A DNA stretch of 64,000 nucleotides from Methanobrevibacter sp. TMH8 (GCF_020148105.1 NZ_JAHLZE010000024.1:1-64000), one strand, 5' to 3'. Shown: positions 49,800 to 59,650, counted from the first letter of the stretch. The notes: generated from the sequence alone by a model not told the origin. Made by a program: numbers and translations.

Positions 49800-50405
49800 A
49801 TGAGTACTAAAGATAAAATAATTGAGGCTGCTTTTTTGCTGTCTCTTGAACATGGTTATGATAATATGTCTATAAGAGATATTATTGAGGAATCTGGGGC
49901 TAGCTATAGTTCTATTTATTATCATTTTAAAAATAAAGATGATTTATTAAAAAATCTGATCCAGAGGTATATGGTCGATATTAATGAATATCATCATGAA
50001 AGGATAATGGGTTTTGATGGTTCTTTTATCGAGAAATTAAATATTCTTTTTTATTATGTCATGGGTATTGATTTGCAAAATGATAAAAAGCCTATTTTAG
50101 TAGTCGGAGACCATATTGTCGATTTTAAAGAATATTATTTAATGTTTTTAGGTATATATCATAAACATCCTGAATATCGATATATATTTGATGATTTAAA
50201 TGAAAAAGGTATTAATTTTTTAACAAAATTCATAGAAAAATCAATTCAAGAGAATGAAATAAAGAAAGATATTAATTCAAAAGACTTAGCACTTTTTATT
50301 ACATCACTCCTACGAGGATCTATAGATATTTGGACTTGTTCACCTAACGATCAGTTAGACAATATCATTAAAACTAATATTGAGTTTATTAATCAAGTAA
50401 TATGA
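49800..50405 (+). CDS. TetR/AcrR-family transcriptional regulator
   Basis: This is a 201-residue repressor-type protein. The N-terminal TetR DNA-binding domain reads KDKIIEAAFLLSLEHGYDNM and DIIEESGASYSSIYYHFKNK, followed by DDLLKNLIQRY. The C-terminal domain is all-helical for ligand binding and dimerisation. The start is ATG 49800 after GGATG. There is no divergent or downstream transporter, so the regulated gene is not obvious. It lies between relics D and E. Confidence 0.9.
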   Translation: MSTKDKIIEAAFLLSLEHGYDNMSIRDIIEESGASYSSIYYHFKNKDDLLKNLIQRYMVDINEYHHERIMGFDGSFIEKLNILFYYVMGIDLQNDKKPILVVGDHIVDFKEYYLMFLGIYHKHPEYRYIFDDLNEKGINFLTKFIEKSIQENEIKKDINSKDLALFITSLLRGSIDIWTCSPNDQLDNIIKTNIEFINQVI

Positions 50406-50937
50406 AAATCAAACTCCTTTATTAATAATTTTTAATATTCATTATTATCATAATATAATTATGTAAAACTATTTTATAAAGTTAGTTTTCTAAGATTTTT
50501 TTATTTTTTTAATGTATGGATCGATATATTTAAATAGTTTAGTGATTATAATAATAATTATAATTATATCTATAGTATTTTGTAAAAAATTTATCCAGTT
50601 ATATTTCTACTGTAATTCTAAAGTTTGAAAATATTTTTACACTATTGATAACAAATTTTTTAATATAAATCCCAAAAAAGCAATAATATTCTAAAAAAAC
50701 AAACCAAAACCATATAAATTTCTCATAAAAACCATATAAATTAATAATAAATACTCATTAATACAAGCAATATATAATATATAGATCAAAAATTCATACA
50801 AAGCAAAAAATCAGTCACAAAATGATTATAATTATATAAATAAAAAATCCTTTCAAATAACAGAATATAGTGTTGTTAATGGAAAAAAAATCTATTCATA
50901 CCCCCCTCCCAAATATTCACCTTTATGTTTGGGATTA

Positions 50938-51005
50938 CTTACAGCAATCTTCAGTATCAAATAACATCTCTTTCAACTGAATTTTTTTGATACTGATACT
51001 GTAAG
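50938..51005. other. Long two-part hairpin, RNA candidate
   Basis: TCAGTATCAAA (50951-50961) pairs perfectly with TTTGATACTGA (50986-50996). Outside it CTTACAG (50938-50944) pairs with CTGTAAG (50999-51005). The two stems are separated by an uneven internal loop of 6 and 2 bases. It is much less AT-biased than its surroundings. Confidence 0.5.
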
Positions 51006-51104
51006 TTCATCTAAAGAAACATAATTATTTTTCAATATTATTTTTACTACAAATATTATTATAATTCTTATTTATATCGTTATTGAGTTTATTTTTAATT
51101 TATT

Positions 51105-51215
51105 TTTATCCTTATTTTCTTTTTTTAATATTATCTATAATTTAATTTTAATATTTATATATTTAAAATAAAAAACTGAATAAAATAAAAATAATCAGAC
51201 ATCTATAATAAAAAT
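51105..51215 (+). repeat. Relics of the ALP 3' flank and of the zinc-ribbon gene end
   Basis: 51105-51170 (CCTTATTTTCTTTTTTTAAT and ATCTATAATTTAATTTTAAT) matches the region after ALP1 and ALP3. 51177-51215 matches 47440-47478, the 3' end of the zinc-ribbon gene. Confidence 0.65.
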
Positions 51216-51230
51216 AATATTAATATCACA

Positions 51231-51259
51231 GGTTCAAATTTCTCCATTTCTATTTATTG
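51231..51259 (+). repeat. tRNA-Arg(CCU) 3'-end relic E
   Basis: GGTTCAAATTTCTCCATTTC plus TATTTATTG matches 23 of 29 bases of tRNA 23119-23147, including TTTATTG downstream of the tRNA. Confidence 0.6.
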
Positions 51260-51548
51260 TTTCTTCAATAGGAGACTATTAGCTATTTATTATAAAATTT
51301 GATTAATATTGCTCTTTTATTTTATTATATTCTAACATTTTGTTATATATAAATCATTACATAATTTATAAATATTTTTTTTGAGAAATAGGACAAAAAG
51401 AATTAGTATTAATTTAAATAATACTTGCTATAAACTTTTATTTACTACTAAACAATTTTTCAAAATATAGTAGTAGATATTAACAAAACTTAGTTTTCCC
51501 TAAAATATAGGCATTGATAAAAAATATTAAGATAGGGGTGATAAAAAA

Positions 51549-53399
51549 ATGAAAAAAATAATATTAATCTCAATAATGCTAATTACAGCAATATTAGCAA
51601 TAAACTCGGCATCTGCAAGTGAAATAACAATAGATGAGAATAGCACTGGAGGCATTAAAGAAGCAATAAAGAATGGTAATTCAACTATTGTATTAGAAAG
51701 TGGGACATATAAAGGAGAAAACAACACAAAAATTGAGCTTGATTCTCGACTTAGTAATAATATTACTATAAAAAGCAAAAATCCTAAAAATAAAGCAATA
51801 ATTGACTGTGAAAAATCATGGTTTATAGGAAATGCAGGAAATTTAACACTAATAAATCTAATAATAATTAATGGACAAGGAATAGAAGACGGAATTACTC
51901 AGGGAGTTATTACTAATTTAGGAACAATAACCATTACAAATTGTTCTTTCATGAATAACAATCTAACCATAGGCTCAGTAATTAACAATATCAAAGTTTC
52001 AGATCCAGAGGAAAATATTACAGTTGGTAGTGCATATATTATAAACTCAACATTCATCAATAACATTGCCATTCAAGGAAGTGCAATATTCAATCAAGGA
52101 AATATAACTATAAAAAATTCTAATTTTACAAATAATTCTGCTATCACTGGAGGAGCAATATATAATAAAGAAGGATTTTTGGAAATTTATTCTTCAAATT
52201 TCCTAAACAATAAAGCAACAGGAGACGAAAATGGTGGAGGAGCGATATTTAATGATTACAGTAAAATTCCAATAATTATCGATTCTTGTAGCTTTATTAA
52301 TAATTTTGCAGGAGTTGGAGGTTCTATTACAAGTAATGGAAATTTGAATATTCTTCGTTCTAAATTTATAAACAATACTGCTACTATGGGTGGAGGAGCT
52401 GTTGCATCATCAGGAGGAGAATCAAGTTATATTTGTAATATTTATGATTCATCTTTTAGTAGCAATAGTGCCCCAATCGGAGGAGCAATATTGAATATGG
52501 TGACAATGAATATTTTTAATTGTAATTTCACCAATAATAAGGCAAATGAAAGTGGAGCTGCAATAAGTAATTATATTCTTTCTTTAAATATTTCTAATTC
52601 TAATTTTAATAATAATTCATCTCCTAAAGGTAGTGATATTTATTTAAATGTAATCCAATTTCCAGTTTTTATTACTTATAATACTTTTTTAAATAGTAAA
52701 AATTCTATTTATTATAGTAATACAGACGAAATACTGACTGGAATGAAAGGTAATGTTTCTAATGTTAAAATTAGTCATAACTGGTGGGGAACAAACAATA
52801 TAAAAGATAAAGTCATTAATGTTAAACCAATAAACTATTTCACAACTAAAATAAAAGCAAATGTAGCTAACAATAAATTATATGTAACTGATAAACTCCG
52901 TATATATTACTATTTTGTACTTAATGGTACAAATAACAATGCAAATGCGAAAAATAAACTAAAATACTTTACTACAAGTTTATATTATAATGGAAAACTT
53001 TTAAAAAAGATAGATGGACGAGTAAACACCGCACATTCCATTATTTTAAACAAATTAAGTAATACAATAAAAACTAAATCAGAAAAACAAGAATTAAGTA
53101 TTAAATATACTGCTCGTAAATTAAAAACAGCAAACAGTTTTATAATATCCTATAAAAGCAGAAAATACACAATAGTGAAAATATTACTTAAAGACAACAA
53201 GAGAAAAAAGTTGAGTAAAAAATGGATTAAAGTTTACAAAGGCAAAAAATACTTAGGAAGAGCAAAAACAAACAGCAAAGGATTAGCATACCTCAAAATC
53301 AGAACATATAAAATCAAAGGCAAAAATAAGATAACAACAAAATACACAGGAACCGGCGTATACACATCATCCAAAAAAACAAAAATAATCAGAATATAA
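51549..53399 (+). CDS. Adhesin-like protein 4, no C-terminal anchor
   Basis: This is a 616-residue secreted protein. A signal peptide (about 1-22) is followed by a beta-helix (about 25-400) with NNSAITGGAIYN-type rungs and an NHWWGTNN closing element. A very Lys-rich C-terminal part contains an Ig-like repeat (WIKVYKGKKYLGRAKTNSKG and LAYLKIRTYKIKG). Unlike the five other ALPs it has no MKxTGxP tail or transmembrane helix. It may bind the wall through its basic domain. GGGGTGATAA gives a strong start context. It lies between tRNA relics E and F. Confidence 0.87.
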   Translation: MKKIILISIMLITAILAINSASASEITIDENSTGGIKEAIKNGNSTIVLESGTYKGENNTKIELDSRLSNNITIKSKNPKNKAIIDCEKSWFIGNAGNLTLINLIIINGQGIEDGITQGVITNLGTITITNCSFMNNNLTIGSVINNIKVSDPEENITVGSAYIINSTFINNIAIQGSAIFNQGNITIKNSNFTNNSAITGGAIYNKEGFLEIYSSNFLNNKATGDENGGGAIFNDYSKIPIIIDSCSFINNFAGVGGSITSNGNLNILRSKFINNTATMGGGAVASSGGESSYICNIYDSSFSSNSAPIGGAILNMVTMNIFNCNFTNNKANESGAAISNYILSLNISNSNFNNNSSPKGSDIYLNVIQFPVFITYNTFLNSKNSIYYSNTDEILTGMKGNVSNVKISHNWWGTNNIKDKVINVKPINYFTTKIKANVANNKLYVTDKLRIYYYFVLNGTNNNANAKNKLKYFTTSLYYNGKLLKKIDGRVNTAHSIILNKLSNTIKTKSEKQELSIKYTARKLKTANSFIISYKSRKYTIVKILLKDNKRKKLSKKWIKVYKGKKYLGRAKTNSKGLAYLKIRTYKIKGKNKITTKYTGTGVYTSSKKTKIIRI

Positions 53400-53422
53400 A
53401 AAAAGTAAATTTAAAAGAAAGT

Positions 53423-53455
53423 ATGAAAAATTAAAATTATTTTTCATCTCTCTTT
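53423..53455 (+). terminator. ALP4 terminator
   Basis: ATGAAAAAT and ATTTTTCAT form a perfect 9-bp stem 23 bases after the stop, followed by CTCTCTTT. Confidence 0.6.
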
Positions 53456-53625
53456 AAATTTAAAAAAAGACAAACTATTAAAAATTACTTTTAATTTGCT
53501 AACTATAATAATATTTCATTATTTCTTTTTATCTAATTTTTTTATTTCAAATATGTAAAATAAACTCATAAAATTTCCTAAAAATAAATTAAACTCTGTA
53601 AACAAGTGTTAATATTGAAATCAAA

Positions 53626-53650
53626 GGTTTAAATCCCTTAAATAGATTTT
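53626..53650 (+). repeat. tRNA-Arg(CCU) 3'-end relic F
   Basis: GGTTTAAATCCCTTAAATAG plus ATTTT, preceded by ATCAAA as in relics A and C. It is the last copy I find and may mark the distal end of the tRNA-associated region. The gap to 54030 is otherwise empty. Confidence 0.5.
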
Positions 53651-54030
53651 AAATTGATTTTTAAACTTATAACTTTAGTAACTACTTATCTAAAAAATAA
53701 TGTGAATAAACTTTTATGTATAAAATATCCCAAAAAAGAAACCAATGTAAGATTATACTCAGAATAATCAAAAAGAGCTTAATTCATCATGAAAAAAGTC
53801 TAATAAAAAAATCACTATAAATAAAAAAATTTTTGGCTATTTGTTGAATAATAGGAATAATCACTTATTTTATATAAAATCAGTTTCTAAGTAAATTATA
53901 TTATTAATATTTTGTTATGATTAAAATTTAATACTATAAATATTATAATGTTGGATTTTTCAATAGAATAGTTGAACAATTGAAAAAGAAAAGTATAAAT
54001 ATATAAAATTCTAATATGAGATAGGTTATT

Positions 54031-54936
54031 ATGAATTTGTTTTTAAAGAATGTTTTTAAGGGGAAAAGAAGGAATGTATGGTTTTATTTTTTGATTTTAT
54101 TCATTTCTTATATTATTTTAAATTTGGTCAATGCTTTTGTTCAAATGGTACCAAGTTTATCTATTAACAATTTTTTTGGATATCTTATTTATTATATGAA
54201 AAATATAGGAAATCTTGGTCATATTATTGGTTTTGGGATTTTTATACTTTTAGCTGTAAAGTTTATTCATAAAAGAGATATATTTTCTGTTATTAATATC
54301 TCTAATTTATCTTCTAAAACTGAATCTTGGATAAAAAAGATAAGATGGAATAATTTTTTAAAAGGAATTCTTATTTGGGGAGTCATAGCATTCATACAGA
54401 TGATTCCATATATAATTTATCCAAATTATTTTATTTTGAATCCAAGTACTAATATTCTTTTCATAATTATTTGTGCATTGCTTTTTATTCCTGCTCAATC
54501 AATTTCAGAAGAAATAGCATTTAGAGGATATTTAAATCAAGGCCTATTTTTAAAATTTAAAAATCCATTAATCATAATATTAATTAGTTCTTTAATATTT
54601 GGATTATTACATGAGATACCTTCAAATATTGATTCTTTGTTTTATTTTCTTAGTACATTCACTTTTGGTATTATTCTTTCTTTAGTTGTGTTAACAGAAA
54701 ATGGACTAGAAACTGCAATGGGGATGCATGTTATAAATAACATATTTGCTATTTCACTTATTAGTGAGTTAGGAGCTACTGCACCAATTTCACTATTTAT
54801 TCAAACACAAGAAATACCATCCAGTATTTTCGGTTCTCTTGATCAAAGTATGGAACTTATTCTCTACTTAATATTTTTAATAATTTTAATTATATATAAA
54901 CGAAAAGAAATCAAAGCATTATTTATAACCAAATAA
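54031..54936 (+). CDS. CPBP-family intramembrane metalloprotease
   Basis: This 301-residue membrane protein has several transmembrane helices and the three CPBP (Abi) motifs: SEEIAFRGYL (EExxxR), LIFGLLHEIP (FxxxH), and GMHVINNIF (HxxxN). Relatives cleave membrane proteins or process prenylated peptides, and some give bacteriocin self-immunity. The substrate is unknown here. GATAGGTTATT precedes the ATG. It lies between ALP4 and the convergent ALP5. Confidence 0.9.
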   Translation: MNLFLKNVFKGKRRNVWFYFLILFISYIILNLVNAFVQMVPSLSINNFFGYLIYYMKNIGNLGHIIGFGIFILLAVKFIHKRDIFSVINISNLSSKTESWIKKIRWNNFLKGILIWGVIAFIQMIPYIIYPNYFILNPSTNILFIIICALLFIPAQSISEEIAFRGYLNQGLFLKFKNPLIIILISSLIFGLLHEIPSNIDSLFYFLSTFTFGIILSLVVLTENGLETAMGMHVINNIFAISLISELGATAPISLFIQTQEIPSSIFGSLDQSMELILYLIFLIILIIYKRKEIKALFITK

Positions 54937-55004
54937 TGATTATTATTATAATTATTATCTAAAATCTTGTCTGTTTTCTTTTATTTTAAAATTTTTTTAA
55001 TAAA

Positions 55005-55145
55005 TTAATAAAAAATAAAAAATAAGGATAAAGATAAGGATAAAAAAAATAAATTAATAAAAAATTAATAAAAAATAAAAAATAAGGATAAAAAAATGAA
55101 TAAATAAAAAATAAAAAAATAAGGATAAAAAATAAATTATCCTCT
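55005..55145 (-). terminator. AT repeat containing the ALP5 terminator
   Basis: Short repeats of AAAAAATAAGGATA occupy 55005-55130. On the minus strand the end is AGGATAA...TTATCCT (55143-55122) followed by TATTTTTTTATTTTTT, a hairpin plus U tract 21 bases after the ALP5 stop. Confidence 0.65.
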
Positions 55146-55163
55146 TTAAAAATTATAATTTTA

Positions 55164-57503
55164 TTATTTTCTTCTTACAATTAAACCTAAACTAGCTAAT
55201 AGAACTAATAAAACAGCTATTAATGGTATTCCTGTTGATTTCATTGATGCACTTGTTATTATATTTTTTGCATGTTTTTCATCAGTATTATTATTAGGAT
55301 TTGGTTTATTCATAGTTATTTTGATTTTGTTTTTTGCGTTATTAATCAAAGTAGTGTTTTCATCACTACTTGACATAGTTGTTTTTATATAGTAAGTTTC
55401 AGTTTTAAAAGCTTTTGAATTTAAACCTAAGACTATATTGTCATTTTCAATTAATTCACTTAAAGGTTTAAGAGTTAATCCTAAGACTAGATTGTCATTT
55501 TTAGTCAATCCATTTATTGTCCATGTTATAGTATTTGAATTTCTATCAATTTTTATTATACCTTTATTTAAAGAGCTTATAGCATTAATAATTTCAAATT
55601 CTTTTGGAATATTGAATTTTACTGTAATGTTTGTAGGTTGAGATGAATTAGTGGATATTGGATATTTAATTACTATTTTAGAATCTTTTTTAGCTTCAAT
55701 TGAAGGTTTGTCAGTATCTAGAATAACTGTCTTATTTGTCCCATTTGAAGTGAATATAACATTTAAACCAATTAACTGGTTATCTGCTAAAGTTTTTATA
55801 TAATATGATTCATTTTTTCCATTGATGGTTTTTGTATAGTTGAATGATCTTGCATCTGAATTAGTTGTTGTATTATCAATATCTTGAAATATATCTTCAA
55901 AATACGGCAATAATGTTTTATCATTGTTTATATTTTTATTATTGAGTTCTAATAAAGATTTCAATATTACTTTTGTTCCTTTAGGAAATTTAATATTATT
56001 TCCATTTGAAATAATCTCATGATTGTTAGCATATATTTTAAGCATATACCAGTTAGTAATATTCAGATCTCCAACATTATCTTTAAATTCATTAGATATA
56101 TTGTTTATACCCCACCAGTTAAGATTTGCATTTGTATTTAAACCATTATTTATAAGACTTGAGTTTGTATTGTTAACCAATCGATTGTAATTTATTGTAG
56201 TTTTATTTCCTTCATTGTATATACCATATACATTTTTTAATAGATTATTAGAGAATATTTTATTGTAATTACCATCATTATATATTCCATATAAAGATTT
56301 AGTTATATTGTTTGATTTAACAGTAGTATTGTCACATAATAGATAAATTCCATATTCTCCAGTAATTTTATTATTATAGATTTCATTATTAATAGCAGCT
56401 GAAGATGAGGATGTATCCATTGAATAGATCCAAGTTCCAACATAACTAGAAGTTATATTATTGTTATATATTTGATTATTTTTAATATTAATACCATTTA
56501 TGTTATTTCCACCTATAATTGAAACACCAATAGCGGAATTTCCATTACATATTATCTCATTGTCATGAATCTTATTATTTAAAGCTTCATTTTGATTACT
56601 GTTCATGTAATTAGCTGTTACATATATTCCGCCTGCATAATCTCCCATATTAGTATTATTTATCTTATTGTGATTAATAACATTATTTTTATTGGATTTT
56701 CCAGAGATCACAATTCCATTTTGTTTTGTTTTTAGTTTGTTTTTAGAAACAACGTTATTTTTGGTAGTACCATTTGTACTAATTATATTAATACCACTAC
56801 GTCCATTTCCAGTTGTATTTATGTTATTTTCATTAACTTTGTTATTTCTAATTTCTCCAGTAGAAGTATACATATATACCCCACTTCCACCTTTTGTGGA
56901 AATATTATTATTTGAGATATTATTATTTGATACATTGCCATTACTAGTCCAGATTGCAATTGGAACCTTACTTTCTGCACCTGCAGTTGAAGAATTGTTG
57001 TTTATTTGTATATTATTGTTAGAAATTGTGTTATTTTCTACATTACCATAAGTTCTGAGATATATTCCATGTTCATTTGCTGAAATATTATTTTTTGAAA
57101 TATTAAGTCCCGTTAGATTACCATTATAATATTCTGAAGTAATACCTTTGTTATAATTATTTATATTAAATCCTGAAATCATGACATCAGCAGATTTAAC
57201 AATAAATGCATTAGATTTTATATTTCCTACGAGATTAACAACACCATTACTTAAAAGTTTTAAAGGTTTTGTTATGTTTAGATTAAATATAAAATCATAG
57301 TTCCCCTCATTAAATATTATTGTCGAGCCTTCTTCAGCACTATTGATTAAATTTTGTATATTAGTTAAACTCATTGTATTATTAACATTAATTTCTGAAG
57401 CACATGCACTTGGAATAACTAAAAATAATACTACTAAAAACATTGAAAGATATATTGGTACTTTTTTAAGGACTTTACTATTCTCATTGTTTTTAATAAA
57501 CAT
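55164..57503 (-). CDS. Adhesin-like protein 5 (NosD-like beta-helix, C-terminal anchor)
   Basis: This is a 779-residue surface protein. The signal segment is about 12-37 (ending in SACASE). A long parallel beta-helix follows, with NNISNNNIS-type turns and NTTVKSNNITKSLYGIYN rungs (about 45-440), closing at LNWWGINNIS. A DUF11-like domain (about 600-710) precedes an Asn/Pro linker and SASMKSTGIPLIAVLLVLL with RRK at the end. AAAAAGGGGGTAAA precedes the ATG. It is the only ALP on the minus strand. Confidence 0.88.
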   Translation of the reverse strand: MFIKNNENSKVLKKVPIYLSMFLVVLFLVIPSACASEINVNNTMSLTNIQNLINSAEEGSTIIFNEGNYDFIFNLNITKPLKLLSNGVVNLVGNIKSNAFIVKSADVMISGFNINNYNKGITSEYYNGNLTGLNISKNNISANEHGIYLRTYGNVENNTISNNNIQINNNSSTAGAESKVPIAIWTSNGNVSNNNISNNNISTKGGSGVYMYTSTGEIRNNKVNENNINTTGNGRSGINIISTNGTTKNNVVSKNKLKTKQNGIVISGKSNKNNVINHNKINNTNMGDYAGGIYVTANYMNSNQNEALNNKIHDNEIICNGNSAIGVSIIGGNNINGINIKNNQIYNNNITSSYVGTWIYSMDTSSSSAAINNEIYNNKITGEYGIYLLCDNTTVKSNNITKSLYGIYNDGNYNKIFSNNLLKNVYGIYNEGNKTTINYNRLVNNTNSSLINNGLNTNANLNWWGINNISNEFKDNVGDLNITNWYMLKIYANNHEIISNGNNIKFPKGTKVILKSLLELNNKNINNDKTLLPYFEDIFQDIDNTTTNSDARSFNYTKTINGKNESYYIKTLADNQLIGLNVIFTSNGTNKTVILDTDKPSIEAKKDSKIVIKYPISTNSSQPTNITVKFNIPKEFEIINAISSLNKGIIKIDRNSNTITWTINGLTKNDNLVLGLTLKPLSELIENDNIVLGLNSKAFKTETYYIKTTMSSSDENTTLINNAKNKIKITMNKPNPNNNTDEKHAKNIITSASMKSTGIPLIAVLLVLLASLGLIVRRK

Positions 57504-58057
57504 TTTACCCCCTTTTTCAAATTTTTCAATATTTTATTTTTTTTTTCAATATTTTATTTTTAAAATTTTTTTACTAATATTGACTATTTTTAAAATTTAA
57601 AAGTAATTTTAGACTATTACATATAACCCCCTCCATTATATGGAATAATAACCTATAAACCATATATACATATTTCAAAATTAGATACAATTAATGTAAG
57701 AAATTTTTACAATTTATATACAAATCTATCACAAAATAAATTTACAACTTCAATTGTATGCTAATTGATAATAAAAGTAATACTAAATGAAGATAATCAT
57801 TAATATGATAGAATCATATATTAATGATAAAATATTAAATAGTAAAAAATAAAACTTTAATTTAATATTATTCAAAATAAAGAAATATTTATTAATTTTT
57901 AAACAAAAATATCAATATATAGTAATAATAGTTAAAAATAAAAATATAGCTTTTAAAAATTTGTAAAATAGCTAATTAACTATTAAAAATATTTTAAAAT
58001 ATTTTAAAATATTTATTGTTACTTATTTGATAATTTATAAACAATATGGGGAAAAAC
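57504..58057. other. 550-base gap between ALP5 and a small regulator
   Basis: It is AT-rich. The minus strand near 57640-57625 reads GGAGGGGGTTATATG, which looks like another decayed ALP start. Nothing else is recognised. Confidence 0.45.
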
Positions 58058-58339
58058 ATGAAAAAAATTTTACTATGGTTAATAATGGGCACGAGGGGTG
58101 GATTAAACCGTGGCAGAATAATAAAAGCATTGCATAAAAGACCTTTTAATGCTAATAACCTTAGTGAAAGCTTAAAACTCAATTATAGGACTGTTACTCA
58201 TCATTTAAATATATTAGAGGAAAATAAAGTAGTTACTAGTGTTGGGGAGAAGTATGGGAAAATTTATATGCTTTCAGATAGTATGGAAAAAAATTATAGT
58301 GAATTCGATAACATTTGGATACAATTAGTAGAAGATTAA
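58058..58339 (+). CDS. ArsR-like winged-HTH regulator
   Basis: This 93-residue DNA-binding protein has the winged-helix signature GRIIKALHKRPFNANNLSES, then LNYRTVTHHLNILEENKVVT and GKIYMLSD. I prefer ATG 58058, six bases after GGGGA, to the ATG at 58046. It is followed by a small membrane protein. This regulator-membrane pairing is common in archaea and suggests the membrane protein acts on or with the regulator. Confidence 0.85.
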   Translation: MKKILLWLIMGTRGGLNRGRIIKALHKRPFNANNLSESLKLNYRTVTHHLNILEENKVVTSVGEKYGKIYMLSDSMEKNYSEFDNIWIQLVED

Positions 58340-58481
58340 ATTTATAGATTATAGAATTAGAATAATACTTAGTTAAACCACCTAATTAATAATTGATAAT
58401 GGTTAATAATTAAATAGAAATTAAACTATCTTAAATTAAAATTTAATAAGGGCTTAGAAAATTGAATAGGGAGTGAAAAAG

Positions 58482-58751
58482 ATGATTGATGCACAGAAAA
58501 TAATAGAAATAATTTTAGTTATTATACAAATAATTATTCTAATGGGTCTATTCAGAATATATTATAATAATTATAGAAAAGTTAAAATTGGATTTGCGAT
58601 TGGACTCTTGTTATTTACAGTAATACTTATAATAGGAAATGTATTTGCTTTAATATCTCTTTTTACATCAGAAAGCTTTTTACCAATTGTTGAAAACTTA
58701 ATAGAACTTATAGGAATTGGATTATTATATTATATATCAAGAAGATATTAA
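58482..58751 (+). CDS. Small three-helix membrane protein paired with the ArsR-like regulator
   Basis: This 89-residue protein has three transmembrane helices at about residues 5-23, 32-56 and 66-84. The first contains IIEIILVIIQIIILMGLFRI and the last ELIGIGLLYYISRR. GGGAGTGAAAAAG precedes ATG 58482; an in-frame GTG at 58473 lies inside that binding site. It resembles the small membrane partners seen next to archaeal ArsR-type genes. The function is unknown. Confidence 0.75.
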   Translation: MIDAQKIIEIILVIIQIIILMGLFRIYYNNYRKVKIGFAIGLLLFTVILIIGNVFALISLFTSESFLPIVENLIELIGIGLLYYISRRY

Positions 58752-58979
58752 TAAAATAAAAACAAGCTAAAATGTAATAATATCTAAAAAAATTTAATTA
58801 ACAACCTCCTTAAGATAGATATAAAAAAGAAAGAACTTTAATGTCAAAACAAAATCCACCAAACGTATTTAGAAAATAATTTAGTCAATAAATTACTCAT
58901 GTTTTATTAAAAATAACATGATTTTTAAAGAATAAATCTTATTTTAATAAATCCTCTGACCACATTATCTAATTTAAGA

Positions 58980-59390
58980 TTATTTTTTAGATAATTCCTC
59001 TAATTTTTCAAGAGCTATTGGTAGTCCTTTTGCCTCTTTTTTAACAGCATATTTAAGAATAAATGCTAATGGTCCAGAAACTTTTGCATAAAGTTTTACT
59101 TTTATTTTACCATTTTCTTCCTTCATTTCATGACCAGCATCCATTGTACAAAATAGAAATTTTGATCTGCATATAAAAGATTCATTTTCGACACATTCAG
59201 CTATTGTGAATGTTGATTTTGATCCATTAGCTAGTTTCATTGAACCTTTTGTTCCATTTTCAAAATTTCCATCTAAAGATGAATATTCAACACTAGAAAT
59301 CCATTGATTCCAATTTGGAATATCTGTCCATATAGCCCACATTTTTTCTTTTGTTGTGTTAATTTCCATTGTCCCATGTGTTTGATACAT
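58980..59390 (-). CDS. SRPBCC (START/polyketide-cyclase-like) protein
   Basis: This 136-residue protein has the helix-grip fold pattern. The opening strand GTMEINTTKEKMWAIWTDIP carries the W-x-x-x-x-D-x-P motif, then NWNQWISSVEYS and a long C-terminal helix LEKLEELSKK. It probably binds a small hydrophobic ligand; none can be named. A TTGGAGGAATAAA-like site precedes the ATG. A winged-HTH-end relic lies 120 bases upstream. Confidence 0.82.
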   Translation of the reverse strand: MYQTHGTMEINTTKEKMWAIWTDIPNWNQWISSVEYSSLDGNFENGTKGSMKLANGSKSTFTIAECVENESFICRSKFLFCTMDAGHEMKEENGKIKVKLYAKVSGPLAFILKYAVKKEAKGLPIALEKLEELSKK

Positions 59391-59510
59391 TTTATTCCTC
59401 CAATATCTAATTAATACTCTTTAATCTTTTATTTATTCGTGAACTAATAAAGTTAATTTCATAATTAAGTATAATAATAATTTAATGTTTATCTAAGCAT
59501 GGTTAAATAT

Positions 59511-59650
59511 TTATTCTATATATCTTAAGACTTCTTTTCCTTTTTCGGTTAATTAATAAATTCCTTTGTTTAAATTCTTAATTTAATAATTATTCTATAC
59601 AATTATAGGTATTTTTTAATTATAATTTTTTATATTAATCATATCACAAA
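59511..59650 (-). repeat. R1a and R1b relic upstream of the SRPBCC gene
   Basis: The minus strand ends in TEKGKEVLRYIE and a stop, after a frame break in the preceding FIKLT part. R1b (59592-59650) is adjacent, as at 26521. The gap 59651-60049 also holds ACATGTTCATGT and TACATGAA inverted repeats just before ALP6. Confidence 0.65.

Larger units (their letters stand above)
50406..51548. other. 1.1-kb gap of decayed island DNA
   Basis: It contains a relic ribosome binding site and start on the minus strand at 50900-50920 (GGGAGGGGGGTATG, like the ALP starts), a long hairpin at 50938-51005, a relic of the ALP 3' flank (51105-51170), a relic of the zinc-ribbon gene end (51177-51215), and tRNA relic E. 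No intact gene is present. Confidence 0.6.
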
